Shown here: piece by piece, positions 1 to 6,088 of the stretch | Layout of the letters: every line of letters starts with the position of its first letter | Numbering within the stretch: the first letter of the stretch is position 1 | DNA from: Gammaproteobacteria bacterium | Lineage (GTDB): Bacteria; Pseudomonadota; Gammaproteobacteria; UWMA-0217 | Direction: 5' to 3' | DNA length: 6,088 nucleotides | NCBI GenBank assembly: GCA_027031685.1 | Contig: JALVPS010000137.1 | Location: 1 to 6,088, forward strand | Translations under genes and position numbers: made by a program | The notes under the pieces: generated by a model | What the model saw: only the letters and a program-made list of their open reading frames with translations | What the model was told of the DNA's origin: nothing | Databases searched by the model: none

Positions 1-465
1 GGTCTCCCCCAGCCAGCGCAGCAGGGCGTTGCCGCCCAGGGAGTAGCCCACGGCCAGCAGGGGGCGCTGCGGCGCCACTCGCCGCAGGTGGGCCACCAGC
101 GCCGCCAGGTCGCCGGTGTCGCCGGCGTGGTAGCTGCGCGGGCGCCGGTTGGGCACCCCGCTGCAGCCGCGAAAGTGCATGAGCACGGCGTTGAGCCCGG
201 CGCCGTGCAGGCGCGCCAGCAGGCCGGCGGCGTAGGGCGAGCGGCTGGAGCCCTCCAGCCCGTGCAGGACGATCACCAGCGCCCGGCCCGGCCGCGGCGG
301 CAGCCAGTCCAGGTCCACGAAGTCACCGTCCGGCAGGGTGAAGCGCTGCCGCCACAGGGGCGGGCGCGGCGCGCGCCGCAGCACGCTGGCGCGCAGGGTC
401 TGGGCGTGCGGATTGCTCAGCCAGCGGGGCGGGCGGAAGGTGCTGCGCTGGGCAGTGCCGGTCAT
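1..465 (-). CDS. yheT: YheT-family alpha/beta hydrolase, N-terminal 155 residues (cut by window edge)
   Basis: The reading frame runs from ATG at 465 leftward off the window without a stop, giving 155 residues of a protein that is usually about 320-340 long. Visible motifs are those of the YheT/COG0429 branch of alpha/beta hydrolases: SNPHAQTL near residues 17-24, HGLEGSS at 68-74 (oxyanion-hole loop), HFRGCSG at 97-103, and the nucleophile elbow GYSLGGN at 140-146 with Ser142 as predicted nucleophile. The acid and histidine of the triad would lie beyond the edge. The family is annotated as putative cytoplasmic esterases with no firmly established substrate. No good Shine-Dalgarno is visible before this ATG; a TTG three codons upstream is an alternative start. 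It lies downstream of the nuclease-like lipoprotein gene on the same strand, with a 138-base gap holding a palindromic element, so cotranscription is uncertain. Family assignment is secure from the motifs; the biochemical role is not known. Confidence 0.9.
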   Translation of the reverse strand, partial: MTGTAQRSTFRPPRWLSNPHAQTLRASVLRRAPRPPLWRQRFTLPDGDFVDLDWLPPRPGRALVIVLHGLEGSSRSPYAAGLLARLHGAGLNAVLMHFRGCSGVPNRRPRSYHAGDTGDLAALVAHLRRVAPQRPLLAVGYSLGGNALLRWLGET

Positions 466-516
466 GGTGGTCAACTGGGTGTTGTAAGTTGCTCAGGGGC
501 GTGCGAAATCAGGCAA

Positions 517-571
517 AAATGGCCGAAGAAGCGCAGCTTGCAAGCGGCAAGTGAGCACTTTGCGGCCATTT
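517..571. other. Palindromic intergenic element (nested inverted repeats)
   Basis: A perfect 9-base inverted repeat, AAATGGCCG at 517-525 and CGGCCATTT at 563-571, encloses 37 bases with two further self-complementary segments: the 10-base palindrome GCTTGCAAGC at 536-545 and AAGTG/CACTT at 549-553 and 556-560. On the minus strand the distal arm runs into five T residues, so the structure could end transcription of the nuclease-like gene. The long structured loop is unusual for an intrinsic terminator and would equally fit an interspersed repeat or a folded leader of the downstream hydrolase gene. The surrounding intergenic stretch (466-603) is clearly less GC-rich than the flanking genes, and I see no coding frame in it. 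Confidence 0.5.
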
Positions 572-603
572 GTAACGCCGTATCGCGCCGCATGAGTGGA
601 GTT

Positions 604-1371
604 TCAACCCTGGCAGGCGCAGCCGGGGGGCTTGCTGCAGGTCTGCCCCCAGCCGATGCAGCTGTCGCCGCAGGCCCGGCCGTTGCGGCACATGCGGCAG
701 CAGCCGGTACCAGCCGGGTCGGAGTCCGCGTCCGGCAATCGGCCGAGGCAGCCGCGGCGGGCCTCCATGGCGGCCGCGTACAGGGCCTTGAAGTCTTCGG
801 CGTAGCGCACGTCGGGCGGATAGCGCAGCGGGCGGGCGTAGCCGTCCGCCACCAGGCGCGCGTTGACGAAGTCGCCGCCGGCGTTGCATACGTAGCGCAG
901 CAGGCGGTGGTAGCGGTCGCGCTCGCTCACGTCCCGCGCCAGGGTCACGTCCACGCCGTTTACCGTGGCCCCGTCGGCCGGGGACTGGTCTCCCCGGAGG
1001 AGGGTGCCATTGGCCTGGGTGGCCTCGGTGAAGCAGGGCTGGCCGCGCTCTGGCGTGTCCATACCGATGTAGCGCACCCGCTCCAGCGAGCCGTCCGCCA
1101 CCGCCACGTCGATGGTATCGCCGTCCACCACCCCCACCAGCCAGGCCGTCTCCCCCGCCGGGCAGGGCGGCAGGCCGTCTCCCTCGCGTTGGTCGTGGTC
1201 GATGGCGACGGCATCGCCCGTGCCGTCCTCGGCGGGTGGCGCATCGCCCGCTGCGGGAGTGCTGCCGGCAGGTGCGGGCGGCACGGCGGGCGCGGCCCGG
1301 TCGTCCGGGTGGTCGCAGCCGGCCACGGCCAGCAGCAGCGGGATCAGCAGCAGGGCGAGACGGGGGAGCAC
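604..1371 (-). CDS. Lipoprotein with thermonuclease (SNase-like) domain and Cys-rich C-terminal tail
   Basis: 255 residues, predicted to be a membrane-anchored, metal-dependent nuclease acting in the envelope. The start is GTG at 1371, chosen because GAGGAAGG lies nine bases upstream and because it gives a proper lipoprotein signal: hydrophobic residues 4-18 and lipobox VAGC with Cys19. Asp20 follows the cysteine, which in E. coli signals inner-membrane retention. A Pro/Ala linker (about 27-48) precedes the nuclease domain (about 76-210): VVDGDTIDV with Asp83 and Asp85, VRYIGMDTPE with Arg100, Asp105 and Glu108, and DRYHRLLRY with Arg156. These match the metal ligands, general base and two arginines of staphylococcal nuclease, so the active site looks intact. 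The tail, 224-253, has eight cysteines (224, 225, 228, 234, 238, 245, 251, 253) and a CGDSCI core. Four more cysteines (70, 113, 162, 208) could form disulfides. No partner gene defines its role; substrate is inferred from family only. Confidence 0.88.
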   Translation of the reverse strand: MLPRLALLLIPLLLAVAGCDHPDDRAAPAVPPAPAGSTPAAGDAPPAEDGTGDAVAIDHDQREGDGLPPCPAGETAWLVGVVDGDTIDVAVADGSLERVRYIGMDTPERGQPCFTEATQANGTLLRGDQSPADGATVNGVDVTLARDVSERDRYHRLLRYVCNAGGDFVNARLVADGYARPLRYPPDVRYAEDFKALYAAAMEARRGCLGRLPDADSDPAGTGCCRMCRNGRACGDSCIGWGQTCSKPPGCACQG

Positions 1372-1372
1372 G

Positions 1373-1402
1373 GCGACAGGCCTTCCTCGCGTGGGGGATA
1401 AT
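1373..1402 (+). promoter_or_regulatory. Possible sigma-70 promoter for the ymdB-ydbH-ydbL gene set
   Basis: In the divergent gap between the nuclease-like gene and the macrodomain gene, GATAAT at 1397-1402 matches the -10 consensus at five of six bases. GCGACA at 1373-1378 is a weak -35 (four of six) with an 18-base spacer. This would start transcription near 1409, giving a leader of about 38 bases. No equally good promoter is seen for the leftward gene, although it must start in the same gap or run in from the right. The assignment is by eye only. Confidence 0.35.
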
Positions 1403-1446
1403 GGCCGGGACGCTAGCAGAAGCGCGTGACGGAGGACAGCGACGCC

Positions 1447-1955
<509 letters not shown>

Positions 1956-1959
<4 letters not shown>

Positions 1960-3971
1960 GGCGGGTGCTGCTGCTGGCGGCGCTCCTCTGCCTGCCGGCG
2001 GCGGCCATCGAGCTGGCCAGCCTGTCCCTGGGGCGGCTGGCCGGCCCCGGCTGGGCCCTGCGCGGCCTGCAGCTGGACCTGCCCCTGCGCCCGGGCGCCC
2101 CGCTGCGCCTGCGGGCGGCCCGCCTGGACCTGCCCGCGCCCGTGGGCACGCTGCGCGACATCACCCTCACCTGCCGTGACTTCACCCTGGCGGCGCGCGC
2201 CGTGCACTGCGCCGCCGGCCGCCTGTCGCTGCGCCATCCGCAGTGGCGGGTGCGCGGGGCGCGGGTGCGCTTCGACCTGGACCTGGTCGGCCCGCGCCGC
2301 CTGCGCGTGGACGGCCTGCGTCTGGCCGGCGGCCGGCTGGCCCTGGACCTGCGCCAGCGTGGCGAGGGCTGGCGGGCCAGGCTCCACCTGAAGGAGATGG
2401 CCCTGGAGCGGCTGCCACCGGCCTGGCGGGCGGCCCTGCCCCTGCGGGAGCTGCAAGGGCGGGCGAGCGGCGAGCTCAGCCTGCGCGGCGGTCGGCGCCA
2501 GCCCCTGCGGGCCGCCGCGGACCTGACCGTGGCCGCCCTCGACTTCAGCGACGCCGCCAGCCTGCACGCCGGCGAGCGGCTGGCGCTGCGCCTGCGCGGC
2601 TCGGCCCGCCGCCGGGGCGGCCAGTGGCAGGGCGAGGGCTGGCTGCGCTTCCGCGGCGGCCAGCTCTACCTGGACCCGGTGTACCTGGCCTTCGACAACG
2701 ACACCGACCTGCGCCTGCGGCTGCGCTGGGACCCGGCCGGCGGCGGGCTCGTGGTGGACGACCTGCAGTGGCTGCAGCCGGACGTGCTCACCGCCTTCGC
2801 CGACGGCGCCCTGCGCCTGCGGCCGCGGCCGGCCGTGGCGCGCGCCACGGTGGACTTGCGCGAGGCGCGCCTGCCCGGCTTCTATGCCACCTGGCTGCAG
2901 CCCTGGCTGCTGGACACCGCCCTGGCCGAGCTGGACACGCGTGGCCGCCTGGGCGGGCGGCTGCGCTGGGCGGACGGGCGTGTGCAGGGGGTATCGCTGC
3001 GCCTGGCCGGCGTGGGGCTGGACGACCGCCGCGGCCGCTTCGCCGTGCACGCCCTGGACGCCCGCCTGGGCTGGGCGGCCGGCGACTACCGGCGCGGCTG
3101 GCTGCGCTGGCACGACGGCGCCCTGTACGGCCTGCCGCTGGGGGCGGCGCGCCTGTCCACCGTGGCCTACGACGACTACCTGCTGCTCAACGAGCCGGCC
3201 CGCCTGGAGGTGCTGGACGGCGAGCTGCAGGTGGTGGGCTTCGTGCTGGAGGGGCTGCGCCACGGCCCGCTGCGCTGGACCCTGGACGCGCGCCTCACGC
3301 CCGTCTCCCTGGCGGCCCTCACCGACGCCCTGCGCTGGCCGCCCCTGGGCGGCACGCTGGCCGCCGAGATCCGCCGCGTGCACTACCAGGGCGGCGTGCT
3401 GCGCGTGGACGGGGCGCTGGAGATCCGCGTCTTCGGCGGCGTGGTGCGCGTCGAGCACCTGACGCTGCAGGACCCCCTCGGCCCGGCGCCGGTGCTCACC
3501 GCCGACGTGACGCTGCGCGACCTGGACCTGGCCCAGATGACGGCGCGCTTCGACTTCGGCCTCATCGAGGGACGGCTGCAGGGCGAGGTGCGCGGCCTGC
3601 GCCTGGTGGGTTGGGTGCCGGAGGCCTTCGACGCCCGCCTGTACACCGACCACCACGGCCGGCGGCGCATCAGCCAGCGCGCCATCGACAACCTGACGCG
3701 CGTGGGCGGCGGGCTGGGGGCCGGCTTGTCGCGCAGCTTTCTCGGCCTGTTCAAGACCTTCGGCTACGACCGGCTGGGCCTGAGCTGCCGGCTGCGCAAC
3801 GGCGTGTGCGAGATGCGGGGGGTGGCGCCGGCGCGGAATGGGTACTATATCGTCAAGGGTCGCGGGCTGCCGCGCGTGGACGTCATCGGCTACAACCAGC
3901 GCGTCGGCTGGCGCGAGCTCATCGAGCGCCTCAAGGCCATCGACACCAGCCGCGGCCCCGTCATCCAGTAG
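1956..3971 (+). CDS. ydbH: YdbH-like AsmA-type intermembrane phospholipid transport protein
   Basis: 671 residues. A hydrophobic N-terminus (about 4-18) would anchor it in the inner membrane, followed by a large periplasmic part dominated by short alternating Leu/Arg strands typical of AsmA-like beta-groove proteins. YdbH, with TamB and YhdP, is one of the redundant E. coli proteins carrying phospholipid to the outer membrane. Near the C-terminus, [19 protein letters not shown] (532-550) resembles the conserved strand-rich end of AsmA-like families. A conserved-looking terminal block (about 622-660) includes [19 protein letters not shown]. Cys611 and Cys618 could form a disulfide. The protein is shorter than E. 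coli YdbH (about 880 residues). The assignment rests on the fold signature plus the adjoining ydbL-like gene, as in the E. coli ydbH-ynbE-ydbL operon; another AsmA-like family member is possible. The start overlaps the ymdB stop by four bases, with only a weak AGGA twelve bases upstream, so translation is probably coupled. Confidence 0.72.
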
Positions 3972-3984
3972 CGAGGAAACCGTC

Positions 3985-4584
3985 ATGCCCCATCTGCCGC
4001 GCGTCTTTCCCTACCTGCTCGCCCTGCTGCTGCTGGGCGGCTGCGTCACGGTCAACATCTACTTCCCGGCCGCCGAGGCCGAGCAGGCCGCCCGCACCAT
4101 CGTCAAGGACGTGCTGCAGGGGGCCGACCGGGTCAACACCAACGAGCCGGCCCCCGCGCCGGCGGCGCCCGAGCCCCAGTCGCGCCTGTGGCGCGGCCTG
4201 CTGGACCTGCTGGTGCCGCCCGCCCGGGCCGCTGCCAACATCCACATCGACACCCCGGCCATCGCCCGCCTGCGCCGCGCCCTCAAGGCCCGCGCCGGGC
4301 AGCTGGCGCCCTTCTACCGCAGCGGCGCCATCGGCTTCGGCAACGATGGCTTTGTGGCCATCCGCGACCTGGGCAAGGTGCCCCTGCGCGACCGCAACCG
4401 CCTGAAGAAGCTGGTGGCCGACGAGAACCGCGACCGGCGCGCCCTGTACCGCGAGATCGCCCACGCCAACGGCCACCCGGAGTGGGAAGACGAGATCCGC
4501 CGCACCTTCGCCAAGGTGTGGGTGGACGAGGCCCCGGCCGGCTACTGGTACCAGGACGCCGCCGGCCAGTGGCACCGCAAGTAG
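3985..4584 (+). CDS. ydbL: YdbL-family (DUF1318) lipoprotein, possible YnbE-YdbL fusion
   Basis: 199 residues. GAGGAA at 3973-3978 lies six bases before the ATG, and the gene follows ydbH by 13 bases. Signal residues 6-19 end in lipobox LGGC (Cys20, then Val21, consistent with outer-membrane sorting). The mature N-terminus is a short strand, VTVNIYFP (21-28), then a helix (29-46), a Pro/Ala linker (54-65) and a hydrophobic patch ending in ARAAA (80-84). The DUF1318 domain spans about 85-199. Its end, KLVADENRDRRALYREIA (142-159) and GYWYQDAAGQWHRK (186-199), lines up with E. coli YdbL segments KLVADINAERKASYQQLA and GEYVQGINGKWVRK. E. coli YdbL is a soluble periplasmic protein of about 108 residues that controls multimer formation by the lipoprotein YnbE, the outer-membrane partner of YdbH. 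Here no ynbE is present between the genes, and one lipidated chain may do both jobs. Family is firm; the fusion reading is inference. Confidence 0.85.
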   Translation: MPHLPRVFPYLLALLLLGGCVTVNIYFPAAEAEQAARTIVKDVLQGADRVNTNEPAPAPAAPEPQSRLWRGLLDLLVPPARAAANIHIDTPAIARLRRALKARAGQLAPFYRSGAIGFGNDGFVAIRDLGKVPLRDRNRLKKLVADENRDRRALYREIAHANGHPEWEDEIRRTFAKVWVDEAPAGYWYQDAAGQWHRK

Positions 4585-4606
4585 CCCGTCCCTGACCCCG
4601 CACCCC

Positions 4607-4630
4607 GGCGGCGGGATCCGGCCCGCCGCC
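4607..4630 (+). terminator. GC-rich hairpin downstream of ydbL
   Basis: GGCGGCGGG at 4607-4615 pairs perfectly with CCCGCCGCC at 4622-4630 around a six-base loop, starting 22 bases after the ydbL stop. This is a very stable stem at the expected place for the end of the ymdB-ydbH-ydbL unit. There is no T run after it, so it may act as a weak or factor-assisted terminator or as an RNA 3'-end stabiliser. Confidence 0.5.
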
Positions 4631-4690
4631 CGTTCCCCGCTGCCGACCGTCCGTTCGTCCACTCCGTGAACGGTTTCTCACCGCGAGCGG

Positions 4691-4718
4691 TTGACATGGC
4701 CGCGGCCGTCCCTATTAT
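4691..4718 (+). promoter_or_regulatory. Sigma-70 promoter of groESL
   Basis: TTGACA at 4691-4696 is a perfect -35 and TATTAT at 4713-4718 matches the -10 at five of six bases, with a 16-base spacer. Transcription would start near 4725, inside the CIRCE operator, leaving a leader of about 70 bases before groES. The CCCTATTAT around the -10 slightly recalls a heat-shock sigma-32 -10 element, but no convincing sigma-32 -35 accompanies it, so sigma-70 control with HrcA repression is the simpler reading. Confidence 0.85.
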
Positions 4719-4744
4719 TGGCACTCATCCAGCGTGAGTGCTAA
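4718..4744 (+). promoter_or_regulatory. CIRCE operator (HrcA binding site)
   Basis: TTGGCACTC at 4718-4726, a nine-base spacer, and GAGTGCTAA at 4736-4744 match the CIRCE consensus TTAGCACTC-N9-GAGTGCTAA with a single mismatch in the left arm. It begins at the last base of the -10 and covers the predicted start site, so bound HrcA would block initiation. This is the known arrangement for HrcA-repressed chaperonin operons, with release on heat or protein-folding stress. hrcA itself is not in the window. Confidence 0.95.
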
Positions 4745-4796
4745 CACGCTACGGACCCTGAACCAACCCAAGGCAAGTTCCAAAGGAGATTCATTG

Positions 4797-5087
4797 ATGA
4801 AAATTCGTCCTTTAGCAGACCGCGTCGTACTGAAGCGGGTTGAAGAAGAGCGTGTTACCCCCGGTGGCATCGTCATTCCCGATACCGCGGCCGAGAAGCC
4901 GGACCGTGGCGAAATCATCGCCGTCGGCAACGGCAAGGTGCTGGACAACGGCGAGGTGCGCCCGCTGGAGCTGAAGGTGGGCGACAAGGTTCTGTTCGGC
5001 AAGTACGCCGGCAGCACCGTGAAGGTGGATGGCGAGGAACTGCTCGTCATGCGTGAAGACGACGTGATCGCCGTCATCGAGGAGTGA
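4797..5087 (+). CDS. groES: Co-chaperonin GroES
   Basis: 96 residues, the family's usual length (97 in E. coli). GroES forms the seven-subunit lid that caps GroEL in the cytoplasm and closes the folding chamber. The start at [10 protein letters not shown] is set by AAGGAG at 4783-4788, eight bases upstream, and by family alignment; a longer in-frame ATG at 4734 lies inside the CIRCE operator and is not a credible start. The mobile loop with GGIVI (23-27) contacts Gro[12 protein letters not shown] (37-46) is the conserved core strand, and [12 protein letters not shown] (61-72) follows. The first codons are less GC-rich than those of neighbouring genes, as expected for a strongly translated gene. 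It is the first gene of the groESL operon, 48 bases ahead of groEL. Confidence 0.98.
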   Translation: MKIRPLADRVVLKRVEEERVTPGGIVIPDTAAEKPDRGEIIAVGNGKVLDNGEVRPLELKVGDKVLFGKYAGSTVKVDGEELLVMREDDVIAVIEE

Positions 5088-5108
5088 GCCAAGGTTTTAC
5101 AAACATAG

Positions 5109-6088
<980 letters not shown>

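Noticed and set aside
88..1401. 437-residue open frame on the plus strand at the left
   Set aside because: It runs antisense through the hydrolase gene, the intergenic element and the nuclease-like gene, and has no motif or ribosome site. The minus-strand frames carry clear catalytic motifs.
2243..4405. 720-residue open frame on the plus strand, shifted relative to ydbH and ydbL
   Set aside because: Mostly Ala/Gly/Pro/Arg with no recognisable domain, and it crosses the boundary between two real genes. High GC leaves few stop codons in shifted frames.
4734..4796. Longer groES starting at ATG 4734
   Set aside because: This start lies inside the CIRCE operator and adds 21 residues absent from GroES proteins. 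The ATG at 4797 has a strong ribosome site and matches the family start.

Overview
The window is GC-rich bacterial DNA. The gene set points to a gammaproteobacterium: a YheT-type hydrolase, a YmdB-type macrodomain enzyme, a YdbH/YdbL pair, and groES-groEL with close similarity to the enterobacterial proteins. Very high GC, an HrcA-type CIRCE operator on groESL (absent from E. coli) and this gene order suggest a lineage outside the enterics, perhaps in or near the Chromatiales/Ectothiorhodospiraceae. That placement is inference from composition and gene content, not from a search.

Layout. At the left, two genes read leftward: the first 155 codons of a YheT-family alpha/beta hydrolase (1-465, cut by the window edge) and, upstream of it, a lipoprotein with a staphylococcal-nuclease-like domain and an eight-cysteine C-terminal tail (604-1371). 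The 138 bases between them hold an AT-richer, strongly palindromic element. A short divergent intergenic region (1372-1446) separates these from a rightward, tightly packed gene set: ymdB-like O-acetyl-ADP-ribose deacetylase (1447-1959), a YdbH-like AsmA-type protein overlapping it by four bases (1956-3971), and a lipoprotein with a YdbL/DUF1318 domain 13 bases further on (3985-4584). A GC hairpin follows. The groESL operon starts next, with a near-consensus sigma-70 promoter overlapped by a CIRCE operator, complete groES (4797-5087) and the first 317 codons of groEL (5136-window end).

How the genes work together. YdbH and its lipoprotein partner are expected to form an inner-to-outer-membrane bridge for phospholipid transport. 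In E. coli this needs three genes (ydbH, ynbE, ydbL). Here no separate ynbE lies between ydbH and the ydbL-like gene; the latter carries a lipobox, a YnbE-like short strand and then the YdbL domain, so it may combine both roles in one polypeptide. This is the most interesting point in the window. The groESL section is ordinary housekeeping, with a textbook HrcA-type control region. No mobile element, CRISPR array, tRNA or rRNA was seen.
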